Shown here: piece after piece, positions 53,408 through 61,857 of the stretch
Layout: the number at the start of each line of letters is the position of its first letter
Numbering within the stretch: position 1 is the stretch's first letter
NCBI GenBank assembly: GCA_009782405.1
Contig: WRJC01000008.1
Span: 1 to 64,000 of the forward strand
DNA length: 64,000 bases
Source of the DNA: Oscillospiraceae bacterium
GTDB lineage: Bacteria; Bacillota_A; Clostridia; Oscillospirales; WRJC01
Direction: 5' to 3'
Notes under the pieces: model-generated
Told to the model about the DNA's origin: nothing
Database searches by the model: none
What the model saw: only the letters and a program-made list of their open reading frames with translations
Program-made: the position numbers and the translations under genes

Positions 53408-54538
53408 TCAGAGCCAGCCTGTATATTGGGCCAGCAGCCTCGAATAATAGACGAAATTTTCGAGCGATATGTCGTTTGGCACGCCGTGGTCGCACGATGG
53501 GATGAATCCGCCGGCTTCTATTGCGGGCGCGATTCTTTTCAGCTCGTTTTCTATAGCCTTCCCCCCTGCGGCTATCGCCCGCTTGTCCACGCCGCCCCTG
53601 TACGCCATTTTTTTGCCGTAAGTTTCGCTGTATTTTACTATGTCGTTGTATGCCGCCACCTCGATCGGGTCGCAGACGTTTATTCCCGCCTCTATCCATA
53701 TCGGTATGAGTTCCGCCACATATCCGTCCGAATCCATGTCTATCACCCGGACCCCGTTCGATTTCAAACAGCCAATCCATTTTTTGTAGACAGGAAGCAA
53801 AAATTCCCTTGTCATCGCGGGCGAAATCATGCTGTGCGACTTGTAGGCCATGTCCTCGGAAATATGCACTCCGTCCAAAATTATCCCCTGGGCAAAAATC
53901 CGCTCGAATATGCGCATGACGTAATCCTGCCAGAATTCGACCATTTCAGAGACAAAACCGGGGTCGTCGAGTGCCATCATGCACAGGTTCTCAAAACCGA
54001 GCCATTCCCGCAGCTGCCAAAACGGCCCGTTGACGTGCACGGACAAGAAGCTGTCGCGCCCGTTTAGCTGCCGCACTTCTTCGAAAGTCAGCGCCTTTAC
54101 CCTTTGCGGAGTTTCCGGGTCATAGCGTTTTTTCATTTCCATCCAGTCCTGATGCGTTTCGACGGGGCATTTGATCCATTTGCGGGTGACGAAATCGATC
54201 GCGTTCCTTATGTATGTATAATCGTATTTGTCGGAAATTTCCAATATCGCGCCCATCCAGTCCTGGATGATGTAGTGCCCGTCTTTGTGTTCGATCACTT
54301 TTTCCTCGAACCAGGGGATCATCCTGTGGTCGATGTGAAAGGGCGGAACCGGTTTCGACTGCGGCAGGGTCAAATTCAACCTGTCGCGCACCACGTACTC
54401 CCACCAATTCACCTCTTTGGGCATCCCCTCGCTTTGCCAGCGCTCTATGGTCGATTTTCTCGGCCCGCCCGGCTCGAAGGGGATTTTTTCCGGGTTGGAG
54501 AATAACAGCGTGTTTAAATACAGATCGCGTTGAGTCAT
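53408..54538 (-). CDS. Uroporphyrinogen decarboxylase family protein, paralogue 4
   Basis: The 376-residue protein has the UroD-family core: SVHVNGPFWQLREWLGFENL, GVHISEDMAYKSHSMISPAM, RVIDMDSDGYVAELIP, ICDPIEVAAYNDI-like GINVCDPIEVAAYND, and a Cys near the end in GGFIPSCDHGVPNDIS. The His-x-Cys pair is absent (DMDSDG). The CDHGVPNDIS ending is common in the large uncharacterised UroD-like group of carbohydrate-degrading bacteria. A strong AAAGGAGG precedes the start. It stands alone, near solute-binding paralogue 6 on the opposite strand. Confidence 0.8.
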   Translation of the reverse strand: MTQRDLYLNTLLFSNPEKIPFEPGGPRKSTIERWQSEGMPKEVNWWEYVVRDRLNLTLPQSKPVPPFHIDHRMIPWFEEKVIEHKDGHYIIQDWMGAILEISDKYDYTYIRNAIDFVTRKWIKCPVETHQDWMEMKKRYDPETPQRVKALTFEEVRQLNGRDSFLSVHVNGPFWQLREWLGFENLCMMALDDPGFVSEMVEFWQDYVMRIFERIFAQGIILDGVHISEDMAYKSHSMISPAMTREFLLPVYKKWIGCLKSNGVRVIDMDSDGYVAELIPIWIEAGINVCDPIEVAAYNDIVKYSETYGKKMAYRGGVDKRAIAAGGKAIENELKRIAPAIEAGGFIPSCDHGVPNDISLENFVYYSRLLAQYTGWL

Positions 54539-54591
54539 TGCAGGATCCTCCTTTTGTTAAATTTAATTGGCCGTATAGCCATTATATGGCG

Positions 54592-55200
54592 TCAAATTCG
54601 CTTCGGGGCTTTTTTTTGGAATGCGATTATATATGGCGCGGCGGGTATGTTGACGAGTCGGTGATAAAGGCAGTCAAATTCTTTGTGGTCGAGGCTTTTC
54701 GCAAGTTCCAGAATTTCTTCGCCTTCTTTTGCGCCCTCGTCATGCCCCGGATAGGCGCATACGACGATCACCCCCCCGATTTCCAAAATTTCGAGGGCGC
54801 CCCGAAGGCATTCGAGCGTGGACTGCACCATCGTCGTTATGGATTTGTCCCCTTTTGGGAGATATCCGAGGTTGAAAATCGCCCCGTCCAATTTTTCATG
54901 TATGTATTTTCTGAAATTTGCGTGCGAATCGCAAATCAAATGCGCGCCGGCATCAAGGCAATTCTCGCTTTCGAAGAGCTTTTTTGTCGTTTCCACGGCA
55001 TCTTGCTGTATGTCAAAGGCATAGATGCTGCCCGACGGGCAGGCTTTTTTCATGTACAATGCATCGTTTCCATTTCCCATGGTGAAATCGGCGTATGTCC
55101 CGTTTTCCTTTATCGAAATGCCGAAAAGCCTTTTTGCCATGGCCAAGATGTTTGTCAGGGACGCCCGTTTTTTGTATTCGTTTTCCGGCGTTTCATCCAT
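54592..55200 (-). CDS. mnmM: tRNA 5-aminomethyl-2-thiouridine methyltransferase MnmM (YtqB type)
   Basis: The 202-residue class I SAM methyltransferase has ADFTMGNGNDALYM, a YAFDIQQDAVETT acidic loop, AIFNLGYLPKGDKSITT and VVCAYPGHDEGAKEG. These match the YtqB family, shown in Gram-positives to perform the last step of mnm5s2U synthesis in tRNA wobble positions. The ATG at 55200 lies inside the end of trmB (8-base overlap) with GGGGGAAGG upstream. The longer frame to 55356 overlaps trmB and is rejected. Confidence 0.85.
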   Translation of the reverse strand: MDETPENEYKKRASLTNILAMAKRLFGISIKENGTYADFTMGNGNDALYMKKACPSGSIYAFDIQQDAVETTKKLFESENCLDAGAHLICDSHANFRKYIHEKLDGAIFNLGYLPKGDKSITTMVQSTLECLRGALEILEIGGVIVVCAYPGHDEGAKEGEEILELAKSLDHKEFDCLYHRLVNIPAAPYIIAFQKKAPKRI

Positions 55201-55828
55201 TTTTGCCTTCCCCCGCAATTGCTTCCAGATAGCATATGGGCACGTTTTGCGAGACGAAAATTTTTTCGTACTCGGTCTGTATATTATTGTCGGGGTCAAA
55301 AAAATCGCTTTCGTACAAATCGTAGCTTTTTTTCTCCACGGCAAAACCGTTTTCAAAAAAGCTTTTCGCCGAAAAGTCGAAAAAAGCCCTGTTGTCCGTT
55401 TTCAGCATGACTTTTGCCCCGGGCTTCGCTATTTTTTTGTAAATTTCCAAAAATGCCGCTGAACTCAGCCTTTTGCCCTTCTGATACCTTTTGTGCCAAG
55501 GGTCGGAAAAATTCAGATATATCTCCGAAATCGTCCCGGCTTCAAACAAATCCGCGAGATTTTTGGCGTCTGAAATCAAAAACCTCACATTCGGAAGATT
55601 TTCGCCCTTGGCTTTCTCAGCCGCCATCACGACGACGTCGGTGATCTTTTCGACTGCGACAAAATTGATCCCGGGAAACTTTTTGGCCATGGCGCATACA
55701 AAATTCCCCTTCCCGCAACCGATTTCCAGATGCACGGGCTTGTTTTTTTCGAACATGCTGCGCCATTCCATAAAATCCGCGCAGGCCTGTATCCTTTTTT
55801 CTGCATTTTTCTTTTTGCGCATCCTCAT
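55193..55828 (-). CDS. trmB: tRNA (guanine-N7-)-methyltransferase TrmB
   Basis: The 211-residue protein has PVHLEIGCGKGNFV (SAM motif I), VRFLISDAKNL and the diagnostic NFSDPWHKRYQKGKRL. It makes m7G46 in tRNA. Its ATG overlaps the fabD stop (ATGA), so fabD, trmB and mnmM form one minus-strand unit. Confidence 0.93.
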   Translation of the reverse strand: MRMRKKKNAEKRIQACADFMEWRSMFEKNKPVHLEIGCGKGNFVCAMAKKFPGINFVAVEKITDVVVMAAEKAKGENLPNVRFLISDAKNLADLFEAGTISEIYLNFSDPWHKRYQKGKRLSSAAFLEIYKKIAKPGAKVMLKTDNRAFFDFSAKSFFENGFAVEKKSYDLYESDFFDPDNNIQTEYEKIFVSQNVPICYLEAIAGEGKNG

Positions 55829-56778
55829 GTTTCTTTCATTCTCCCCTGCAGAAATTCAAGAGCCGCCTCAAAAGTTTGGTCATCTTGGACATTGGCGAAT
55901 TCTGCGGATTCGCAGGTTTTTTTCACAAATCCCGAAAGCGCTCGCCCCGCCCCGATTTCGATGTATATGCCGCAATCCGGCGACATATTTTCCAGCTCGT
56001 TTCCAAACTTCACCGGGCTTGTCATTTGTTTTGGGATGTATTCGGCCATATAACGATTTATGTCGCCGCCAAAATCGAACCGTTTGCCTGTCAGATTGGA
56101 ATACAGCGGTATTTTTGGCGGGTTGAAATCCAAGGATTTCAAAAAATCGACAAGTTCGGATTGTTCGCATTGCATCAGCTTGCTGTGATATGCTCCCGCG
56201 ACGTTCAGCTTCACCGTCCGGTATTTTTTATCGCCGAGTATTTCGGCCGCTTTTTCGACGGCGGCAGTTTCGCCGCTTATGACGATTTGTTTTGGGCAGT
56301 TGTAGTTCGCGGGCGCGACATACCCGACGGTTTTTTCCACATTGCGGCACACTTCTTCGATCAATGCGTCTTCTGCGCCGATAATCCCGGCCATCGCCCC
56401 CGGGACGCGCTCACAGGCTTTTTGCATCGCGTTCCCGCGGACCGCAATCAAATCCAATGCGTCTTCGAAGCAAAGCATTCCGGAAGCGGCAAACGAAGTT
56501 ATTTCGCCCAGCGAAAAACCCGCCATACAGCCGGGATTTATACCGCGCATTTCAAGCAGCTTGAATATGCCGAAGCTCATCGCGAAAATCGCCGCTTGCG
56601 CATTGTCCGTTTTTGAAAGCATTGCCTCGCTTGCGCATATATGCTTCAAATCTATCTTGAGCCGCTCGCTTGCCTTTTCGAATACATCTCTGAAAGCCGC
56701 GTATTTTTCGTACAAACCGAGCCCCATCCCCGCATATTGGGCACCCTGGCCGGTAAATAAAAAAGCGATTTTATCCAT
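55825..56778 (-). CDS. fabD: Malonyl-CoA:ACP transacylase FabD
   Basis: The protein (about 317 residues) begins MDKIAFLFTGQGAQYAGMG. It has the nucleophile in AGFSLGEITSF, NYNCPKQIVISG and VAGAYHSKLM with the catalytic His. It loads malonate onto ACP. In most Clostridia fabD lies within the fabH-fabF operon. Here it is on the opposite strand, divergent from fabH and coupled to tRNA methyltransferase genes. A GTG three codons upstream (56787) is an alternative start. Confidence 0.93.
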   Translation of the reverse strand: MDKIAFLFTGQGAQYAGMGLGLYEKYAAFRDVFEKASERLKIDLKHICASEAMLSKTDNAQAAIFAMSFGIFKLLEMRGINPGCMAGFSLGEITSFAASGMLCFEDALDLIAVRGNAMQKACERVPGAMAGIIGAEDALIEEVCRNVEKTVGYVAPANYNCPKQIVISGETAAVEKAAEILGDKKYRTVKLNVAGAYHSKLMQCEQSELVDFLKSLDFNPPKIPLYSNLTGKRFDFGGDINRYMAEYIPKQMTSPVKFGNELENMSPDCGIYIEIGAGRALSGFVKKTCESAEFANVQDDQTFEAALEFLQGRMKET

Positions 56779-56820
56779 TTTATCCACTTGTGCAATTTCC
56801 CCGTTTTTTTGTTTTTATAT

Positions 56821-56849
56821 ATTATACACCATATTTGCCGTATATGCAA
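56821..56849 (-). promoter_or_regulatory. Sigma-A type promoter for fabD-trmB-mnmM
   Basis: On the minus strand TTGCAT (56844-56849) and TATAAT (56821-56826) are 17 bases apart, 43 bases ahead of the fabD start. No FapR- or FabT-like palindrome was found in the divergent region. Confidence 0.6.
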
Positions 56850-56907
56850 CAAAATTTTTATTTTATTTGATTCCATTCAATATTTGCTAACATATTTGGG
56901 GTATAAT

Positions 56908-57957
56908 ATGCGTTACAGCATAAAAAGGGGGAGGGGTGGCAAAATAAATTCGGCCATAACAGGGACAGGGGCGTATTTGCCGGAATTTGTCTTGGACAAT
57001 TCCATGTTCGACCAGACAGTGGAGACAAGCGACGAATGGATTTATTCCCGGACAGGCATAAAAGAAAGGCGCCTCGAACAAAAAAAATGCACTTTTGAGA
57101 TAGTCGGCGAAGCCTGCAAGGCCGCCTTGGGCGAAGCCGGGATCTCTCCCGGCGACGTGGACGTGATGATTGTCAGCACTTCCACCCCGGACTATGCTTT
57201 CCCTTCGACTGCCTGCCTTGCAAGCAATTACATAAACGCGAACGGCGCCATGTGCTTTGACATTTCGGCGGCCTGCGAGGGGTTTGTGTTCGCGCTCGAC
57301 ATAGCCGATTCCTACATAAAATCCGGCAAGGCGAAAAATGCCCTCGTCGCTTCGGGCGACGTGCTGCACCGCATAGTCGATTATTTTGACAGGAAAAACT
57401 GCATCCTGTTCGGCGACGGCGCCGGGGCCGTTGTTTTGTCGGCTGCCGATTTTCCGGAAAAAGAAGAGCGGGGAATCCTTTCGAGCTATACCGCCTGCGA
57501 ATGCGACGGGCAAAAGACGCGCTTCATATCCCAGCGCACGCATGAACCGGGTTGCGTGTTCGACGAAAACACGAAACAATTTTTAGGCAACGCCGAAAAG
57601 CTGAAAAACAGCTATATTTACCAAAACGGGCGCGAAGTGATGCAATTCGTCTCAAAAGTCGTGCCGAAAGCATTGGACGAAGCGCTGAGGAGGGCAAGCA
57701 AAAAAATATCCGACTTGAAATACATACTCCTTCATCAGGCAAACAAAAGGATAATAGACCACGTGATAGAAAAATACGGGATGGATCCGGCCAAAGTGCC
57801 GATGACCATAGAAAAATACGGGAACACGTCGAGTTCGACCTTGCCTATACTGCTGCATGAACTTTGCATCGGGGGCAAGCTGGAAAAAGGCGACCTCTTC
57901 GCGCTCGTGGGTTTTGGTTCGGGCATGGGCTACGGCGCGGCGGTGGTGAGTTGGTAG
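56908..57957 (+). CDS. fabH: 3-oxoacyl-ACP synthase III FabH
   Basis: The enzyme starts fatty-acid synthesis by condensing acetyl-CoA with malonyl-ACP. Visible are SAITGTGAYLPE, TSDEWIYSRTGIKERR, the catalytic Cys in ISAACEGFVFAL, His in LLHQANKRII and Asn in YGNTSSSTLP. The start is uncertain. The only ATG near the front (56908) directly abuts a TATAAT (56902-56907), and counting from it places the Cys at residue 123. An ATA at 56944 has AGGGGGAGGGG just upstream and would place the Cys at 111, as in known FabH proteins. Coordinates here use the ATG. Confidence 0.92.
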   Translation: MRYSIKRGRGGKINSAITGTGAYLPEFVLDNSMFDQTVETSDEWIYSRTGIKERRLEQKKCTFEIVGEACKAALGEAGISPGDVDVMIVSTSTPDYAFPSTACLASNYINANGAMCFDISAACEGFVFALDIADSYIKSGKAKNALVASGDVLHRIVDYFDRKNCILFGDGAGAVVLSAADFPEKEERGILSSYTACECDGQKTRFISQRTHEPGCVFDENTKQFLGNAEKLKNSYIYQNGREVMQFVSKVVPKALDEALRRASKKISDLKYILLHQANKRIIDHVIEKYGMDPAKVPMTIEKYGNTSSSTLPILLHELCIGGKLEKGDLFALVGFGSGMGYGAAVVSW

Positions 57958-57991
57958 TGGATGAATATTGGCAAAGGGGGAATTTTTGAAA

Positions 57992-58732
57992 ATGAGCGAA
58001 AAAAAAGCGGTCCTGGTGACCGGGGCGGCGCAGGGGATCGGAGCCTGCATCGCCGAAACCCTTGCGGGCGAAGGATACAATATCGCGATAACGGATATAG
58101 TTCCAAAAGAAAAAGCGCAAATTGCCGTAGACAGCTGCAAAAGCAAAGGCGCCGAAGTTTTGTTTGTGCAAAGCGACGCTTCTTGCCATGATTCCTGCGG
58201 GGAAGCCGTGAAAACATTCATCGAAAAATTCGGCTCCATATACGCCCTTGTAAACAATGCCGGCATCATACGCGATGCCCTTTTGATGCGCATGAGCGAA
58301 AAACAGTTCGATACGGTGATGGAAGTAAATCTAAAAAGCGTTTTCAACATGTCAAAGCACGCCATTGCGCATATGGTCAAGGCGAGAGAAGGCAGGATAG
58401 TGAACATATCCTCGGTGGCGGGCATATACGGCAACGCGGGGCAGACGAACTACGCCTCGAGCAAGGCGGGGATCATAGGTTTCACAAAGTCGCTCGCCGC
58501 GGAGGTGGGCAGCCGCAACATCACGGTGAACGCGGTGGCCCCGGGATATATAGCAACAGACATGACGGCCGCTTTGCCCGAGGGCGCCGCCGAAAAAATA
58601 AATTCGCGAATATCCCTTAAAAGGCCGGGGAGCCCGAAGGATGTGGCCGATGCCGTATCTTTTCTGATAAGCGACAAAGCTTCATATATTTCAGGCCATG
58701 TGCTGTCTGTGGATGGGGGAATGAGCATATGA
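57992..58732 (+). CDS. fabG: 3-oxoacyl-ACP reductase FabG
   Basis: The 246-residue short-chain dehydrogenase has VTGAAQGIG, NNAG, the catalytic set S in NISSVAG and YxxxK in NYASSKAG, and the C-terminal YISGHVLSVDGGM typical of FabG. It reduces 3-oxoacyl-ACP with NADPH. ATG 57992 has GGGGG about 11 bases upstream and gives the usual length; TTG at 57968 is also in frame. Its stop overlaps the fabF start (ATGA). Confidence 0.95.
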   Translation: MSEKKAVLVTGAAQGIGACIAETLAGEGYNIAITDIVPKEKAQIAVDSCKSKGAEVLFVQSDASCHDSCGEAVKTFIEKFGSIYALVNNAGIIRDALLMRMSEKQFDTVMEVNLKSVFNMSKHAIAHMVKAREGRIVNISSVAGIYGNAGQTNYASSKAGIIGFTKSLAAEVGSRNITVNAVAPGYIATDMTAALPEGAAEKINSRISLKRPGSPKDVADAVSFLISDKASYISGHVLSVDGGMSI

Positions 58733-59976
58733 GCGGCAGGAGGGTTGCAGTCACGGGGATCGGGATGATTACCGCGGCGGGAAAAAACGTGGGTGAAACT
58801 TGGAAAAAAGTTTTGTCCGGCGAAAGCGCGATAGATGCGATCACGAGGTTTGACACGTCGAATTTCAAAGTTTCGCTCGCTGCGGAAATAAAGGATTTTG
58901 ACCCGGAGCAGTACGTCGAAAAAAAAGAAGTGCGGCGCCTTGACAGATATTCCCAATACGCGCTCGCAGCGGTGCAGGAAGCGGCGCTGAGTTCAGGAAT
59001 CGACTTCGAAAGCGAAAAGCTCGACAGGGCCCGCATGGGGGTCATATTCGGCTCCGGGGTGGGCGGCATTGAAACCATGGAAACCGAAGTGGCCAAATAC
59101 ATCGAAAACAAAGAAAAAGGCGCGGCGCGGGTTTCGCCGTTTTATGTCCCCATGCTGATCTCGAATATCGCCGCAGGGTATATATCGATAAAATACGGGC
59201 TTGAGGGCCACGGGTTTGCCCCGGTTTCAGCCTGCGCCACGAGCTCCCATGCGATCGGGGAGGCTTATCGGGCGATAAAGCACGGATATGCGGATCTGAT
59301 GATCGCAGGGGGCAGCGAAGCGGCGATCACCCCGACTTCGATCGCGGGATTTCAGAATATGACCGCCATGAGTTCCGCGACCGATAAAAACGAAGGCCTC
59401 CTCGCCTTTGACAGGCGCAGGAAAGGCTTTGTGATGGGCGAAGGGGCGGGGGCGCTGATTTTGGAAGATTACGAGGGCGCGAAAAGGCGCGGAGCTCAAA
59501 TATGGGGCGAAGTGGCGGGGTATTGCGCGAGTTTTGACGCGCACCACATAACCGCGCCCGAACCCGCCGGAAAGGGCGCGGCAAGCGCGATGCTCGGCGC
59601 AATCGGCGACGCAAAACTCGACAAAGCCACAATAGGCTACATAAATGCGCACGGAACGGGCACTCCCCCAAACGACAAGACCGAAACGCTCGCCATAAAG
59701 CGCGTGTTCGGCAAAGGCGCGTATGATATTCCCATATCCTCGACAAAAGGCGCAGTCGGCCATATGCTGGGGGCGGCCGGCGCCGTCGAAGCGATATTTA
59801 GCCTGATGGCGATGGATGGCGGGATCTTGCCGCCTACGGCAAATCTGCGCGAAAGCGACCCGGAGTGCGACTTGGACTATATCCCGCTTGCCGCCAAAGA
59901 ATCCAAAGCCGAATACGCGATGTCCGTTTCTTTGGGGTTCGGCGCCACAAACGCAGCGCTTGTTTTCAAATCATAG
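58729..59976 (+). CDS. fabF: 3-oxoacyl-ACP synthase II FabF
   Basis: The 415-residue condensing enzyme has the Cys-His-His triad in [13 protein letters not shown] (C169), [14 protein letters not shown] and [13 protein letters not shown]. It elongates acyl-ACP chains. Translationally coupled to fabG. Confidence 0.96.
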   Translation: MSGRRVAVTGIGMITAAGKNVGETWKKVLSGESAIDAITRFDTSNFKVSLAAEIKDFDPEQYVEKKEVRRLDRYSQYALAAVQEAALSSGIDFESEKLDRARMGVIFGSGVGGIETMETEVAKYIENKEKGAARVSPFYVPMLISNIAAGYISIKYGLEGHGFAPVSACATSSHAIGEAYRAIKHGYADLMIAGGSEAAITPTSIAGFQNMTAMSSATDKNEGLLAFDRRRKGFVMGEGAGALILEDYEGAKRRGAQIWGEVAGYCASFDAHHITAPEPAGKGAASAMLGAIGDAKLDKATIGYINAHGTGTPPNDKTETLAIKRVFGKGAYDIPISSTKGAVGHMLGAAGAVEAIFSLMAMDGGILPPTANLRESDPECDLDYIPLAAKESKAEYAMSVSLGFGATNAALVFKS

Positions 59977-60019
59977 AAATATCATGGAAATCATGGAAAA
60001 AAATAAAAAGGAAAAAATT

Positions 60020-60457
60020 ATGATGTTATTTGCCGGCAAAAAAGACATTTTGGAACTCTTGGAAAGTTTCGACAAAAGCTCGCTTTCCGAACTGGAAATC
60101 TCGACAGGGGCGGAATTTCACATTAAGCTTTCAAAAAATTCCGCCCCGGAAAACAGGCATATCCCGAAGGCCGCCGAAACTTTCGAGGATTACGGCGATG
60201 AGCCTTATGAATCCCCGGATGAGTCGAAAATAATCAAGGCGCCTTTGGTGGGCACATTCTACGCTTCCCCCTCGCCGGATTCCGAGCCATATGTGGCAGT
60301 GGGCGACATGGTGGAAAAGGGCATGGTTTTGTGCATAATCGAGGCGATGAAAACCATGAACGAGATAGAAAGCGACGCCCGGGGCGAAGTAATCGAAATT
60401 TTGGCAAAAAACGGCCATCCCGTGGAATACGGGCAGCCGCTGTTCAGATTGAAGTAG
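60020..60457 (+). CDS. accB: Biotin carboxyl carrier protein of acetyl-CoA carboxylase
   Basis: The 145-residue protein has a flexible acidic linker and a biotinyl domain ([16 protein letters not shown], then [14 protein letters not shown] with the biotinylated Lys). The residue after the Lys is Thr, where Met or Leu is usual. The start at 60020 has AAAAGGA seven bases upstream. In-frame ATGs at 59984 and 59993 lack a site. Confidence 0.93.
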   Translation: MMLFAGKKDILELLESFDKSSLSELEISTGAEFHIKLSKNSAPENRHIPKAAETFEDYGDEPYESPDESKIIKAPLVGTFYASPSPDSEPYVAVGDMVEKGMVLCIIEAMKTMNEIESDARGEVIEILAKNGHPVEYGQPLFRLK

Positions 60458-60522
60458 TTGTCAGTTTTCAGCGACAGTTTGGCCAATGTTTTTTTGATAA
60501 CTGACAACTGACAACTGAAAAC
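60456..60522. repeat. Inverted and tandem repeat element between accB and fabZ
   Basis: AGTTGTCAGTT (60456-60466) is the exact reverse complement of AACTGACAACT, which occurs twice in overlap (60499-60509 and 60506-60516). GTTTTCAG (60464-60471) also pairs with CTGAAAAC (60515-60522). A T-run (60489-60495) lies in the loop. It fills the whole accB-fabZ gap. It looks like a small interspersed hairpin element. Confidence 0.7.
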
Positions 60523-60541
60523 TTAATATGGAGTTTATATT

Positions 60542-60979
60542 ATGCTGTATAATAGAGATCAGATAAAAGAAATCTTGCCGCACCGGGAACCGTTTTTGCT
60601 GATTGACGAAATAGAGGAGCATACGCCAAATGAAAGCGTAACTGCGATAAAATACGTCACGGGCGAAGAGGATTTTTTTGCCGGGCATTTCCCGGAATAC
60701 AAGGTGATGCCGGGGGTTTTGATACTGGAAGCGCTCGCCCAAGCGGGGGCGTTCGTGGTGCTTGGCATGGATGGGAACAAAGGCAAAATCGCCTTTTTCG
60801 CAGGCGCGGACGAGGTTAAGTGGAAAAGGCAAGTCAAGCCGGGAGACACGCTCAGGCTTTGCGTGAAATTGGAAAAAATAAAGTTTGGGATGGGCGTCGC
60901 GGATGCGGCAGCCTATGTGGGGGAAGAGATTGCCTGCACGGCGAAAATAAAATTCGCCATCCCGAAAAACCAAGGATAA
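60542..60979 (+). CDS. fabZ: 3-hydroxyacyl-ACP dehydratase FabZ
   Basis: The 145-residue hotdog-fold protein has LPHREPFLLIDEI and GHFPEYKVMPGVLILEALAQ with the catalytic His and Glu. It dehydrates 3-hydroxyacyl-ACP. The ribosome site ATGGAG lies eight bases upstream, just past the repeat element. Confidence 0.96.
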   Translation: MLYNRDQIKEILPHREPFLLIDEIEEHTPNESVTAIKYVTGEEDFFAGHFPEYKVMPGVLILEALAQAGAFVVLGMDGNKGKIAFFAGADEVKWKRQVKPGDTLRLCVKLEKIKFGMGVADAAAYVGEEIACTAKIKFAIPKNQG

Positions 60980-60986
60980 AAAATTC

Positions 60987-61841
60987 ATGAAAGCAATAAA
61001 AAACATCTGGAAAATCATATGCTATCCGCTTCTTTACCTTGGGGCGCAGATTGTCGTCTCGGTTTTTTATGCGGTGGCCGCGGCGGTGGCCATCGGGGTG
61101 CAAATCGCGATGGAAAACGCCGCATCCGGCAAAAAAGTGGACGCGGAAAACATCGGGGAAATAATTTTTTCTGAAATCGATTTGAAAATCCCGATGATCA
61201 TAAGCATTTTCGCGGCATTTTTGGTCATGTTCCTCATTTTGCGCAAAGAGTGGAAAGCCGAAAGGCTGTGGAATCTCAAGAATATCGGGCCCGCTTTCGT
61301 GTTTTGCCTGAGCCTCGGCTTCGCCATGAATATTTTGACAAACTGCGTTTTGAGCTTTTTGCCGATACGGGAATATTCGTCGCCCATAGACGACATCGTG
61401 GGCAGCAATTTGGTTTTCGATTTTTTGGTTTTCGCCTTGTTCGCGCCAATTCTGGAAGAGATCATTTTCCGGGGGGTGGTGCAAAGGCGCCTCGCCAAAA
61501 TGGTGAATCTGCATTTCGCGATCATCTTGCAAGCCTTTCTCTTCGGGCTGATACATATGAATTTCATACAGGGGATGTACGCGTTTGTATTGGGGATTAT
61601 AATCGGGTACATATACCATTGGCACGACTCGATCTGGTTTGCCTTCGCGATCCACATTTCTTTCAATGCCACTTCGATTTTGCTTTTGTACGCCTTGGGG
61701 GAAACGGAAGTGAATTTGTTCTATTTTTTGATGGTTTCCTTGGGTTTTATCGCGATTTCAATGGCGAGCCTGCGGGTTTTCGCCAAAAACGCAAAAATCG
61801 CTTCAAAGACGGCGAGCGGCATAAACCGCTGGTATTATTGA
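60987..61841 (+). CDS. CPBP family intramembrane metalloprotease
   Basis: The 284-residue membrane protein has the catalytic motifs EEIIFRGVVQRRL, FGLIHMNFIQG and AIHISFNA, and about seven hydrophobic helices. It is inserted between fabZ and accC, with its ribosome site (AAGGA) overlapping the fabZ stop, so it is transcribed with the fatty-acid genes. A prenyl-protease-like enzyme in this operon is unusual; its substrate is unknown. It is not closely similar to the copy at 41792. Confidence 0.87.
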   Translation: MKAIKNIWKIICYPLLYLGAQIVVSVFYAVAAAVAIGVQIAMENAASGKKVDAENIGEIIFSEIDLKIPMIISIFAAFLVMFLILRKEWKAERLWNLKNIGPAFVFCLSLGFAMNILTNCVLSFLPIREYSSPIDDIVGSNLVFDFLVFALFAPILEEIIFRGVVQRRLAKMVNLHFAIILQAFLFGLIHMNFIQGMYAFVLGIIIGYIYHWHDSIWFAFAIHISFNATSILLLYALGETEVNLFYFLMVSLGFIAISMASLRVFAKNAKIASKTASGINRWYY

Positions 61842-61857
61842 GAAAGAGTTTGTATTT

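Noticed and set aside
56850..56907. A FapR or FabT operator in the fabD-fabH divergent region
   Set aside because: No palindrome resembling either consensus was found.
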